From NCBI GenBank assembly GCA_948144175.1, contig CANXME010000106.1, positions 1,364,001 through 1,428,000 on the forward strand: a stretch of DNA of 64,000 nt. The letters run 5' to 3'. Every line of letters starts with the position of its first letter. Position 1 is the stretch's first letter. Shown one piece after another: positions 12,240 to 21,833 of this stretch. The position numbers were made by a program, and so were the translations under genes. The notes beneath the pieces were generated by a model that was not told where the DNA came from, ran no database searches, and was given only the letters and a program-made list of their open reading frames with translations. The DNA comes from Closterium sp. NIES-65 (Eukaryota > Streptophyta > Zygnematophyceae > Desmidiales > Closteriaceae).

Positions 12240-13400
12240 CGGGTTGCTCGGCGGCTCGGCTGTAGGGCGGCTCAGCTGCCGGGCGGCTCGGCTGCTCGGG
12301 CGGCTCGGCTGCTGGGCGGCGCGGCTGCTGGACGGCTCGGCTGCACGATGCTGGGCGGCTCGGCTGTCGGGCGGCTCGGCTGCTGGGCGGCTCGGCTGCC
12401 TGGCGGCTCGGTTGCTGGGCGACTCGGGCGGTTAGGACTGAGCCATAGTAGGGGCCTTATTGGGGCCGCAGGGGGGGGCCGAAGTGGGGCCGACGGGGCC
12501 TTAGCGCGGCCTTAGTGGGGCCGCAGTGGGGCCGAAGTGGGGCCGACAGGGCCTTAGTGGGGCCGTAGTGGGGCCGACGGGGCCGTAGCGGGGCTGTAGC
12601 GGGGCCAAAACGGGGCCTAAGAGGGGCAGACGGGGCCGAGGTGGGGCCGCAGCAGGGCCAACAGGGCCGACGGGGCCGTAGTGGGGCCGAAGTGGGGCCG
12701 ACGGGGCCGTAGCTGGGGCCGGAGCGGGGCCAACAGGGCCGTAGCGGGGCCGAAGCGGGGCCGTAACGGGGCCAAAGTGGAGGCCGACGGGGCCTAAGTG
12801 AGGCCGCAACGGGGCTGACGGGGCCGTAGCGAGGCTGCAACGGGGCCAAAGTGGGGGCCGACGGGGCCTAAGCGGGGCCGCAGCGGGGCCGACGGGGCCT
12901 AAGCGGGGCCGAAGGTGGGCTAAGCGGGGCCGACGGGGCCGTAGCGGGGCTGTAGCGGGGCCGCAACGAGGCCGAGGTGGGGCCGACGGGGCCTAAGCGG
13001 GGCCGCAACGGGGCCGACGGGGCGTAGGCGGGGCTATAGCGGGGCCGACGGGGCCTAAGCGGGGCCGACGGTGGGCTAAGCGGGGCCGGCGGGGCCGTAG
13101 CGGGGCTGTAGCGGGGCCGCATCGGGGCCGAAGTGGGGCCGACGGGGCCTAAGCAGGGGCCGCAACGGGGCCGACGGGGCCTAAGCAGGGCCAATCGGGG
13201 CCTTAGCGCGGCCTAAGCGGGGCTATAGCGGGGTTGACGAGGCCTAAGCGGGGCCAACGGTGAGCTAAGCAGGGCCGACGGGGCCGAAGTGAGGGGCCGA
13301 TGGGGCCTAAGCGGGGCCGCAACGAGGCCGTAGCGAGGCCTAAGCGGGGCCGACAGGGCCTAAGCAGGGCCAACGGGGCCGTAGCGGGGCCAACGGTGGG
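12240..13400. repeat. GC-rich minisatellite leader of element B
   Basis: Between the PBS and the gag start lies over 1.1 kb of short imperfect repeats. 12240-12430 has units near GCTCGGCTGCTGGGCGG. 12436-13400 has units near GGGGCCGACGGGGCCTAAGC. Open frames over this stretch on both strands come from the repeat and should not be read as genes. Confidence 0.85.
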
Positions 13401-13540
13401 CGGCTCGAGGGGCAGTAAGGGCGGCCAAAAGGCGTCTCGGGGCGCTACTCAGGTAGGAGGTAAGCGCGCTCCGGGCAGAGGAGAAAAAGTATGTGGTGGG
13501 CCCTAGGCAGTATTCCCACTTGGGAACCTGCTCGATACCA

Positions 13541-13670
13541 TGACGAGAAGTGAGAATGGATGATGAATTATGAAAGAGTTGGGTACAAGTACTAACCCGA
13601 ATTGGGTTGTACCTCATATGGGCTACCCCACTATAGCCTACACAAATGTATAAACTATAATGTTGAGACA
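13541..13670 (-). repeat. 5' LTR of element B (130 bp)
   Basis: On the minus strand it begins TGTCTCAACATTATAG and ends CTTCTCGTCA, so it has the TG...CA ends of an LTR. It holds the lineage core GTGGGGTAGCCCATATG. The PBS TGGTATCGAGCAGG abuts it at 13540 and resembles the 3' end of initiator tRNA-Met. Confidence 0.88.
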
Positions 13671-13927
13671 AGCAGCAGGCGTCTTCAGGCGGAAGCAGAC
13701 GGGGGCGAAGGGGCACGGAGCCATCAGCTGGGGGGTACAAAGGGGGGAGTGGGGGAGGGGGGTGAGGGGAGTAGCGGGGTAGCATGGTGACGTCCTTGCG
13801 ATATAAGGAGAGTGGCAGAGGTGTGTAAGAGGGTGTGTGAGGACGTGTGAAGAGTCCAAGGTGGTGTGTGAGACGGTGGCCCAGGTAGAGCATGCTGGCA
13901 ATGATGGCATACTGCACTCCCACTCAT

Positions 13928-14047
13928 TTAGAACCTCTCATCTTGCCGCACGGCCTCCTTGAACCTCTCAGCAAGTGCCACGTAGCGCCTGATGTATGCA
14001 CGAATGCCCTCCGCCCCATATGACCACAGCACCATTTACAGCTTTAG
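13928..14047 (-). pseudogene. relic exon of aromatic-L-amino-acid/tyrosine decarboxylase
   Basis: The minus strand reads KL, a stop codon, then MVLWSYGAEGIRAYIRR and YVALAERFKEAVRQDERF, then a stop at 13928-13930. This matches the segment of group II PLP-dependent decarboxylases after the PLP lysine (animal DOPA decarboxylase: [40 protein letters not shown]). The family removes the carboxyl group from DOPA, tyrosine or tryptophan. The in-frame stop replaces the Trp expected after KL. A GT eight bases before the final stop could be an old splice donor. I found no catalytic lysine or other exons nearby, so this is a host-gene fragment, not a working gene. The match is from memory of the family, not a search. 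Confidence 0.72.
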
Positions 14048-14049
14048 CA

Positions 14050-14384
14050 ACCTTCAAAAGAAAGGGGGGAGTCGTCGGTGGCGGTTGTGGTGTTGGCATG
14101 GCATGGGCATAAGTATGAGCATGGGCGTGCTGGTGGCAAATTGGCTAGAGTACGAGTAGGCCTTAATTTCATAGATTCTTATGCACCTTGAATTAGAAAC
14201 TCCATGAGTTTATGTGAAGATGGCATGAAACAAACCCACTGCATGCTATGCACCATGCCATGCACCATGCCAGGCATGGGCGGGGAGAGACTTTGTCCTT
14301 AACACATATCAAGTGGCGGCCGATTGGGATCTCCTAGTCCTTGTTATCCACCATTTATAGCCGCACCATGTAGCTCGATTTAAT
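14050..14384. other. unassigned AT-richer interval
   Basis: No reading frame or repeat family that I recognise. Low-complexity CATGC/CATGGG words are frequent near 14090-14130 and 14240-14285. Confidence 0.5.
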
Positions 14385-14850
14385 AGGTTTGAAGTGTGCG
14401 ATTAAATCTGCCCGAAACTGCGCCCACGTTCCTTCTCCGCGGCCCACGTCACTGTAGTACACCCATTCCAGTGCCGGGCCTCACAACATTGTCGCTGCGA
14501 GCCGAATCCTTGCTGCGTCATTTGTCTGGGTTGTATAGCGAATTGCCTCCAAATAAATTTCGAGTGTCGTCACGAATCGTTGGACGTCGGATCCCTTCGT
14601 GCTTGGATCGAACACTTCTAGGAGCCTCGAGCGAGCTGCTTTGAGGTACGGCGAAGCTAGTGCTCCTGCTGTATGAAATGCCGGTATCGCCGCTGCTGCT
14701 GCTACCGCCGCTTCTGCATTCGCTTCTGTTGTGGCGGCTTGCGGCTGGTTCGCGAGGAGTGCCTCTATTTGCTGAAGCGCCATTCGCGTCTGGTGTAGGT
14801 CGGTACGAAGCTGGCGATTTCTTGCATGAAGCTGTCGCCTTGCCCTTCCA
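14385..14850 (-). mobile_element. gag fragment of a Ty3/gypsy-like element (C)
   Basis: The minus strand reads a retrotransposon capsid region: an Ala-rich stretch, then FDPSTKGSDVQRFVTTLEIY, RLAATML and GPALEWVYYSDVG with TWAQFRADLIAHF. The pattern of a short helix, LEW-Y and TW..F...L is that of the retrotransposon gag domain. It is a broken fragment. An A14 run at about 14892 (+ strand) lies just beyond it. The likely 5' LTR lies at about 14990-15130. Confidence 0.65.
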
Positions 14851-14989
14851 TTCCTGCCGACATCACGTCCGATACCGAATCGAGGGGTACTTCAAAAAAA
14901 AAAAAAACGCGGAATTGGTTTTACGTACCTGAAATCGGTGTTTAGCGTTCGTCGCCCCTGCAGTTTTTCTAAGTCGGTTCTTAGTGGTC

Positions 14990-15130
14990 AAAAGAAAGAG
15001 GCGGGTAAACAAGCTGTGATAACCAAGTGTGAGGATCGAGGATCAGGTTCAGAAAATTAAGAATGAAATTGATTGATTCACATGAGTAGAGCACGAGGCT
15101 ATTTATAGTCTCGACACAAGGCCAGTTACG
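14990..15130 (-). promoter_or_regulatory. LTR-like promoter of fragment C with TATA box
   Basis: On the minus strand GAGACTATAAATAGCC (TATA box near 15097-15107) is followed by AT-rich leader sequence ending near TTGGTTATCACA. Position and strand suit the U3/R region of the LTR that once drove the gag fragment at 14385-14850. The LTR ends are not fixed. Confidence 0.45.
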
Positions 15131-15171
15131 CAGGTGTTACGCGAATGCTCTGATGTTGAGAAGCGTCCCAG

Positions 15172-15339
15172 TCATAACCTTCCGGAATTCAGTAGAAGGC
15201 AAGAGGAGAAAGGAGGGGAGATGGGGGGGAGGCGAGGGGAGGACACGGTGGACAGGGGAGGCCGAAGCTGAAAGATGGTTGCTGGAGACGCAATGCCAGA
15301 AAGAAGGGCAAAGGGGAGAAATAAAGGCCGCCAAAAGCG
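15172..15339 (-). pseudogene. candidate host ORF, 3' part, split by element E
   Basis: A minus-strand frame starting at the E target site reads RFWRPLFLPFALLSGIASP and so on to a stop at 15172. It is Ser/Pro/Leu rich, with no domain I recognise. The 5' part lies on the far side of E (28385-28578), and the two parts are in the same frame once E and one copy of the AAGCG target duplication are set aside. It may be a host gene cut by E, or only an open pyrimidine-rich stretch. Confidence 0.35.
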
Positions 15340-15470
15340 TGTCAAAATAACGAACAAGGACGAATGAACTAGCAGCAGCATGGGTACAAGTAGGAAACTC
15401 TAATTTGGTTTGTACCCCATATGGGCTACCCCACTGCAGCCTAAACAATAAGCAGCATATCTGTTCGACA
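15340..15470 (-). repeat. 3' LTR of element E (131 bp)
   Basis: On the minus strand it starts TGTCGAACAGATATGC and ends GTTATTTTGACA. A purine tract (RC of CACCCCCATAGG) abuts it at 15471. AAGCG at 15335-15339 is the target duplication. Confidence 0.92.
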
Positions 15471-15834
15471 CACCCCCATAGGCAAAGTGGGGGAGAACAA
15501 GGGGTTACAAGACCAGTCAAGAAAAGCAAAGCAAGCTCAGGGTGGATCACGAAGTCACCATGCATTCAGAGCACAAGCAAATGGCCACAAGGCCAGTTCA
15601 CATGTAGAGTTATATATATATATAAGGGAGAACAAGCAGAACAGTATTCACAACCTAGCAAGTGTAAGCATGCAGGTATAAGTATATAGATCACAGTACA
15701 AGCAAAGTCAAGAAATGAGCAAGTGAGGCCAAATAGGTACAAGGCCTAGAACAGTATAGAACCGCTGATGGTCACAAGGTTGAAGTGCCTTGGTGAAGAT
15801 ATCAGCAGTGTTGGCCTGAGAGGACACGTAAACA
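15471..15834 (-). other. polypurine tract and 3' UTR of element E
   Basis: CACCCCCATAGGCAAAGTGGGG at 15471-15492 reads on the minus strand as the polypurine tract, used to prime plus-strand DNA. The UTR that follows has a (TA)n run near 15610-15622. The end of the RNase H frame (near 15770-15834) is cut by element D. Confidence 0.8.
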
Positions 15835-16316
15835 TGTCATAACATATAGCTTATACATCTGTCAAGGCTGTAGTGGGGTAGCCCATAAGGGGTACAACCC
15901 AATTAGGATTAGTACTTGTACCCAACTGTTTCATAGTTCATTCATTCCCGTTCTAATTGTCACATGGTATAGAGCAGGTTCCCCCGTGGGAACTATTCCT
16001 AGGGCCCACCGACCTTTTTTTTCCTGCCCGGAGCACGCTTGGCCCCTGCCCGAGTCGCGACCCGTGTGACTTCCTGTCAGAACATTATAGCTTATACATT
16101 TGTGTGGGCTGTAGTGGGGTAGCCCATAAGGGGTACAACCCAATTAGGGTTAGGACTTTTACCCAACTGTTTCATAGTTCATTCATTCTCTCGTTCTAAT
16201 TATCACATGGTATCAGAGCTGGTTCCCTCGTGGGGACAGTTTCTAGGGCCCACCGACTTTTATTTCCTGCCCGGAGCACGCTTGGCCCCTGCCCGAGTCG
16301 CGCCCCGTGTCGTTCC
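15835..16316 (+). repeat. tandem duplication of LTR plus leader at 5' end of D
   Basis: Two units of about 240 bp: LTR 15835-15964 with PBS TGGTATAGAGCAGG and 110 bp of leader, then LTR 16075-16207 with PBS TGGTATCAGAGCTGG and the same leader. The outer LTR matches the 3' LTR in bounding the insertion, so the second LTR is internal. LTR-LTR recombination between tandem copies, or a reverse-transcription error, would give this. Confidence 0.85.
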
Positions 16317-16319
16317 CCC

Positions 16320-17165
16320 TCTAGCGGCCTCTAGCGGCCCCTTTTACGGCCCCTAACGGCCCCGTCGCGCCGCCCTTGCGGATCCGTCACGACGCCCTTC
16401 AAGCGGCACCGTTGCCGCCCCTTACTACGGTCCCGTCGCCGCCTTTTCAGTGGCCCCGTCGCCGCCCTTTCAGCGGCCCCGTCACCGCCCTTTCAGCGGC
16501 CCTGTCGCCGCCCTTCCACGGCCCCGTCAACGCCCTTCCACGGCCTCGCCGCCCGCCCTTACAGCGGCGCCGTCGCCGCCCTTCCCGGGGCCCAACACCG
16601 CCCTTCCGCGGCCCCGTCGCCGCCCTCCAGCGGCCACGTCGCCGCCCTTCAGCGGCCCCGTCGCCGCCTTTTCAGCGGCCCCGTCGCCGCCCTTTCAGCG
16701 GCCCTGTCGCCGCCCGCCCTTTCAGCGGCCCCATCGCCGCCCTTCCGCGGCCCAGCCACCGCCCTGCAGCGGCCCCGTCGCCCCCCCCCCCCCTTCCGCG
16801 GCCCAGTCACCGCCCTTCTAGCGGCTCGTCGCCGCCCTTTCAGTGGCCCGTCGCCGCCCTTTCAGCGGCCTGTCGCCGCCCTTTCAGCGGCCCCGTCGCC
16901 GCCCTTCCACGGCCCCATCGCCGCTCAGCCGCCCAGCGCCCGAGCTGCCGAGCAGCCCAGCCACCGAGCAGCCGAGCAGCCAAGCAGCTGAACCGCCGAG
17001 CAGCCGAGCCGCCCAACCGCCAAGCCGCCCTGCAGCCGAGCCGCCCGACCGCCGAGCCGCCCAGCAGCCGAGCCGCCCGACCACCAAGCCGCCCTGCAGC
17101 CGAGCCGCCCGACCGCCGAGACGCCCAGCAGCCGAGCCGCCGAGCCGCACCGCAGCCGAGGCGCT
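16320..17165. repeat. GC-rich minisatellite leader of element D
   Basis: 16320-16920 is built of imperfect units near CGGCCCCGTCGCCGCCCTT. 16920-17165 is built of units near GCCGAGCAGCCGAGCC. Open frames on both strands here are repeat artefacts. Confidence 0.85.
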
Positions 17166-17244
17166 GCCGCCTGTCGGCCTGCCCAGGACTGCCCCACTTG
17201 CCTCGTAAGAGCAGCGTCTCTGCCACTGCACTCCCCTGCCCCAC

Positions 17245-18190
17245 TGGAACTCCACCTGCTTGTCCTCAAGGACGTCGTGCTTAGAGCACACTCACCCCCG
17301 ACGGACGGAGCACAGACAGACTCTGACTCAGCAACGAGACTGGCAGCGTAGTCTAGACGATAGCGAGCAGGGAAGCCGACAAGCTCAGCATCTAGGGCAG
17401 ACGCAGCAGTGGACTCAAAGGAAGGGTTAGTGACAATAGTAGCAAGAAGGCGCGTGACCGAAGGACTAGCTGCACGAAGGGAGTCAGACTTCGGGTCAGC
17501 AAGAACAGGAAGAGAGGACTCTGCAGGAGCCGGCAACGGGACACGCAGAGGGGCACTGGAGGGACGCAGTGCCATCTGGTGTGTGCCGGGGACCGCAGGA
17601 GGACGCGGACGCGCAGCAAGACGACTAGATCGCGCAGCACGAATAGGCGACGCAGGACGAGACGCAGGCTCACGACGCTCAGCAAGACCTCCTGTAGGAA
17701 GAGTGTAGGGAGAAGGAGCAAATAGAGGGGAGGCGGGCTGTAATTGTTACTGCGACTGGACAGGCTGTGGACACTCAGAGGAAGGAGCAGAACTAGGAGA
17801 GGGCGGGAGACCAAGAACGTGCTCAAGGAGCGGAACGAAGTACGGGCTCGGCCGCTCACTGCCTCCAGAACTAGCAAGAACGGCACCAGTACCCCCAGCG
17901 GCAGCACCAGCGCCAGCAGCACCTCCAGCTCCACTAGCGCCAACTCCAGCACCTTCAGAAGCACCACCGCTAGCAGCACCACCAGCGCCAACACTCCCTG
18001 CAGCTCCAGCTCCACCAGCACCAGCTCTTGTAGGACCGTCAGCTCCAGCAGCCTCAACAGCACCCCCAAACGTACCAGTGCCAGTAGAAACACCAGCGAC
18101 AACACCCCTAGCAGTTCCGGCTCTAGTAGCACTAGTACCACCAGCAGCTCTAGCAGGACCAACTCCAGTAGCCCCAGCAGCAGAGTGGTG
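17245..18190 (-). mobile_element. inverted copia pol piece inside element D
   Basis: This stretch reads on the minus strand as the pol N-terminal region and spacer of the same lineage (GTHQMALRPSSAPLRVPLP, then the Gly/Ala-rich spacer), while its surroundings in D read on the plus strand. It occupies the place where sister copies carry the first part of gag. It could be a separate insertion or an internal inversion. Confidence 0.75.
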
Positions 18191-18218
18191 TGACCCTGTC
18201 CCCTTCGCAACTTCGTGA

Positions 18219-19964
18219 GTGGTACACTGCGCGTCAGCCAGTGGGGGATTTGGTCCCTGCACTTACGTCCTCCGTACCGGCGACCGAGCTGGTGAGCAAT
18301 GCGTAGCCCCGCACTCCACCCAGCGCTGTTTCAGTCGCCTGACGGACGCGTGGCGTCGCCAGTTCCCTGAGGCGTCAGTGATCCCTTGCTGGGGAGATCT
18401 GTCTAGGGCGGGGGGTGCCGTCTTTGATCTTGACTATGATGCTATCCCTGCTGCCATGTATTCCGTGACTACTTGTGTTGAGGGTGACTGCTACCTGTAT
18501 GTACCGCCTGACCCGGGCATTAAGGCCACTGCTCTAGGCGCTGGTGAGGCTGCTGCTCTAGGTGCTAGTGCGTCTGCTGCACCAGGTGCAAGTGCGTTTG
18601 CTGGCCCAGGTGCCAGTGCGTCCGCTGCCCCAGGTGCTGGTGAGTCTGCTCTCTCAGGTACTACGTCGGCTCAGGCCTTCCACACCTTCACCCTTGACTC
18701 GGGTGCGTCCCGCTCCTTTCAAGACCGCACCACTCTTACGCAGCTCAGTCACCCGGTTGCAGTCTCCCTGGCAGACCCCTCTGGGGGTCCTGTCCTTGCT
18801 AGCTTCTCCACTGTCTTACCGTGCCCGGCAGCCCCTTCTGGCACCCTGTCTGGTCCATACCTCCCCTCGTTCTCTACGAACTTGGTGAGTGGAGCGGACC
18901 TACAAGATAGGGGGGTTGACCAGTTCACTCTTGCGAGTCACCGAGTGACCCACTGTACGTGTGCTCGGACAGGCCGACACTTGGCCACGTTCACCCATCG
19001 GCCAGGGTCGAGCATGTACACCCTTAATAATGAGTCTCCTCCGGCTGTTGAGTCTGCCCAGGTAGCTGCATCGAGTCAGGTGTTTGCTGCAACGTCCAGG
19101 TCTGGTCCTGAGTCTGCTCCCTGCTCGTGTCGTCTACTATCCCACCAGAATCTCCTTTGGCACCACCGCCTTGGTCACCCCTCCTTGCCCCGTCTCCGAG
19201 GCATGGCCTTCCGTGTCCTTGTCCCTGATCTCCCTTGGTCTCTCCCTCCCCTTCCTCCGGGGCCTGGCCCTACCTACGTCCTCTCCGTCGAGGGGCGACA
19301 GCGCGCCGCCCCTCACTCCTCCGAGTTTCCTCTGAAAGAGGCTCCACTGCAGACTCTCCACATGGACGTATGGGGCCCAGCCTGCGTCAGTGGGCAGGGG
19401 CGCGAGCGGTACTTTCTGCTGGTGGTTGACGACTACTCGCGTTACACCACACTCTTCCCCTTGCGCAGTAAGGGTGACGTCTCTGAGGTGCTGATCGACT
19501 GGATCCGCGCAGCTCGTCTCCAGCTCAGAGAGAGTGTCGGCTCGGACTTTCATGTCCAGCGTCTGCACTCGGACAGAGGCGGGGAGTTTTCCTCTGACCG
19601 TCTGGGAGCTTTCTGTCGTGCACAGGGCATGCGCCAGACCTTCACGCTTCCAGCCTCTCCACAGCAAAATGGGATTGCTGAGTGCCGCATTGATATAGTC
19701 ATGGACGTCGCTCGTACGTTAATGATGCATGCGGCTGCCCCCTATTTTCTGTGGCCGTTTGCGGTTCAGTACGCCGCGCATCAGCTCAACCTTCAGCCGC
19801 GGGTCTCCTTGCTAGAGACCTCCCCCGCCTTGCGGTGGACCGGGAAGGTTGGCGATGCGTCTGCGTTTCGGGTCTGGGGATCTCAAGCGTTTGTCCGCGA
19901 CTTGTCTGCGGACAAGCTGTCCTCCCGTGCTATTCCTTGCGTCTTCCTTGGCTTCCCCCTTTGA
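18219..19964 (+). CDS. element D gag C-terminal part, protease and integrase
   Basis: A long plus-strand frame of 581 codons. In order: Cys/His motif CTYVLRTGDRAGEQC with H and C following (about residues 14-38); protease motif FTLDSGASRSF; pre-integrase zinc region WHHRLGHPSLPRL; integrase motifs HMDVWGPACVSGQG, LHSDRGGEFSSDRLG and PASPQQNGIAEC. The tail is PCVFLGFPL. It belongs to a broken element and is best read as a fossil polyprotein segment. Confidence 0.88.
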   Translation: MVHCASASGGFGPCTYVLRTGDRAGEQCVAPHSTQRCFSRLTDAWRRQFPEASVIPCWGDLSRAGGAVFDLDYDAIPAAMYSVTTCVEGDCYLYVPPDPGIKATALGAGEAAALGASASAAPGASAFAGPGASASAAPGAGESALSGTTSAQAFHTFTLDSGASRSFQDRTTLTQLSHPVAVSLADPSGGPVLASFSTVLPCPAAPSGTLSGPYLPSFSTNLVSGADLQDRGVDQFTLASHRVTHCTCARTGRHLATFTHRPGSSMYTLNNESPPAVESAQVAASSQVFAATSRSGPESAPCSCRLLSHQNLLWHHRLGHPSLPRLRGMAFRVLVPDLPWSLPPLPPGPGPTYVLSVEGRQRAAPHSSEFPLKEAPLQTLHMDVWGPACVSGQGRERYFLLVVDDYSRYTTLFPLRSKGDVSEVLIDWIRAARLQLRESVGSDFHVQRLHSDRGGEFSSDRLGAFCRAQGMRQTFTLPASPQQNGIAECRIDIVMDVARTLMMHAAAPYFLWPFAVQYAAHQLNLQPRVSLLETSPALRWTGKVGDASAFRVWGSQAFVRDLSADKLSSRAIPCVFLGFPL

Positions 19965-20224
19965 CGCGCCTGGGTGGCAGTTTTACCACCCCACCTCGCG
20001 CCGTGTTCTGTCCTCCCAGCACGTCACCTTTGACGAGTCGGTGCCTTACTACCGTCTTTTCCCCTACCGCACTACGCCTCTCCCCCCGCCGCTGCTCTTC
20101 CTTGCACTAGGTCCTCCCCTGGTAGACCCCCTCCCCCCTCAGGGTCCTGCCCCGTCAGGTGTGTCCCAGGTAGACGCAGTCGAGCCGGTCGAGGTAGCTA
20201 TTGATTCTGGTGCTAAAAAAGGTG

Positions 20225-20440
20225 CTAAGCCTACGGGTGCCGGGTCTGGGGGTGCTGAGACTAGGGGTGCTGAGACTGGGGGTGCTGAGTCTGGGGGTGC
20301 TGAGCCTGGGGGTGCTGAGTCTGGGGGTGCTGAACCTGGGGGTGCTGGGTCTGGGGGTGCAGAGCCTCGGGGTGCGGAGCTTGGAGGTGCGGAGCCTGGG
20401 GGTAGCGAGCCTGGGGGCGCTGGGTCTGCTCGTGTGGCCG
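20225..20440 (+). repeat. pentapeptide-coding 15-bp repeats in pol spacer (D)
   Basis: About 13 tandem 15-base units near GGTGCTGAGCCTGGG, reading A-E-x-G-G on the coding strand. They lie in the integrase-RT spacer. Mirror-sense frames over this block are shadows. Confidence 0.85.
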
Positions 20441-21209
20441 CCGGCTGTGCTTCGTCGAGGCGGGAGCGACTCTCTCCATAGGAGCTGCGCGAGTGGTTTG
20501 CTCGCCGCTGTAGACATGCTGCTACGATAGGGGGTCCTGCTGGAGCTGCTGGCGGTACTAGTGCTGCTGGAGCTGGAGCTGCTGGGGGTGTTGGCGCTAG
20601 TGTTTCTCCTGGCAGTGGTGCGTCTGGGGGTGCTGCTGAGGCTGCTGGAGCTGACGGTCCGACTGGAGCTGGAGCTGCTGGAGGTGGAGCTGCTTGGGGT
20701 GTTGGCGCTAGTGAAGCTGGAGGTGCTGGTGGCTCTGGTGCTGCCAGTGGGGGTACTGGTGCCGTCCTTGCTGGTTCTGGAGGCGCTGAGCGGCCGAGGC
20801 CGTACTTCGTTCCTCTCCTGGAGCAGGTTCTTGGTCTCCCGCCCTCTCCTGGTCCTGCTCCTTCCTCAGAGTGTCCACAGCCTGTCCAGTCGCAGTCATA
20901 GTTACAACCTATCTCCCCTCTACCCGCTCCTTCTCCCTACAACGGTTCTACTGGAGGTCTTGCTGAGCGTCGTGAGCCTGCGTCTCGTCCTGCGTCGCCT
21001 GTTCGTGCTGCTCGCACTAGTGTTTGTGCTGCGCGTCCGCGTTCTCCTGCGGTCCCCGGTACACACCAGATGGCACTGCGTCCTTCCACTGCCCCTCTGC
21101 GTGTCCTGTTGCCGTCTCCTCCTGAGTCCTCTCTTCCTACTCTTGCTGACCCGGAGTCGGACTCCCTTCGTGCTGCTAGTCCTTTGGTCACGCGTCTCCT
21201 TGCTACTGT

Positions 21210-21635
21210 TACACCTTCAGCCTTGGCTCTTGCTCTGTTTCGTGGCGGTCTACCCGCTCGTCTTCTGTTCTCGGCTCCAGCTGTGAGGCTGAGATCTATG
21301 CAGGGGCCATGGCTGCACAGGAGCTACGCTGGCTCACCTACTTGCTGACTAACCTAGGAGAGCCGCCTTGTTCTCCTCCAGTTCTGTACGTAGACAACAA
21401 GGCCATGCTGGCCTTGTGTCGGGAGCACAGACTTGAGCACAGAACGAAGCACATTGCTCTCCGCTACTTCCTGGCTCGTGAGCTGCAGCAGCGTGGTCAG
21501 CTCCGCCTCACCTACATTGCCTCTGAGGCCAACACTGCTGATATCTTCACCAAGGCCCTTCTGCCTTGTGATCATCAGCGCTTGTGTACTTTGCTAGGTC
21601 TTGTGCCTACCTGGCCTCACTTGCTCACTTCTTGA
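21210..21635 (+). CDS. element D RNase H tail
   Basis: C-terminal RNase H region of a copia polyprotein: MAAQELRWLTYLLTNLGEPP, LYVDNKAMLALCREHRLEHR, TKHIALRYFLARELQQRGQL, ANTADIFTKALLPCDHQR. The ADIFTKAL motif marks the end of copia pol. The 3' UTR (21636-21833) ends in a purine tract next to the LTR. Confidence 0.85.
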   Translation, partial: YTFSLGSCSVSWRSTRSSSVLGSSCEAEIYAGAMAAQELRWLTYLLTNLGEPPCSPPVLYVDNKAMLALCREHRLEHRTKHIALRYFLARELQQRGQLRLTYIASEANTADIFTKALLPCDHQRLCTLLGLVPTWPHLLTS

Positions 21636-21833
21636 TCTTGTTTGTACTGTACTCTTTCTATACCTGCACTTGCTTGTTTACCTTTATATATATGATCTTG
21701 CATGTAAACTGGCCTTGTGGCCTTGCTCTTGTTCTCGGACTGTGTGGTGACTTTGTGATCAACCTTGAGCTTGTTTTGCTTTGCTTCACTGGTCTTGTGA
21801 CCACTTTTTCTCCCCCACTTTGCCGATGGGGGT

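Larger units (their letters stand above)
6842..13670 (-). mobile_element. Ty1/copia retrotransposon B, 5' LTR present
   Basis: Minus-strand copia element of the main lineage of this window. From high to low coordinates: 5' LTR 13541-13670, PBS 13516-13540, repetitive leader 12172-13515, gag about 10800-12171, protease and pre-integrase zinc region about 10150-10800, integrase about 9180-10150, low-complexity spacer about 8520-9170, pol N-terminal part and RT 6842-8480. Similarity to sister copies starts abruptly near 6842, and no 3' LTR is seen. It is broken, with several breaks. Integrase before RT marks it as copia. Confidence 0.92.

Noticed and set aside
12457-13194. Pro/Arg-rich minus-strand frames
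   Set aside because: Same cause: minisatellite leader of element B with no stop codon in the unit.
20561-21286. Leu-rich frame resembling a membrane protein, with mirror frames in B, E, R and S
   Set aside because: It is a shifted reading of the Gly/Ala-rich pol spacer (GCT/GGT-rich DNA); the pol frame is the conserved one.
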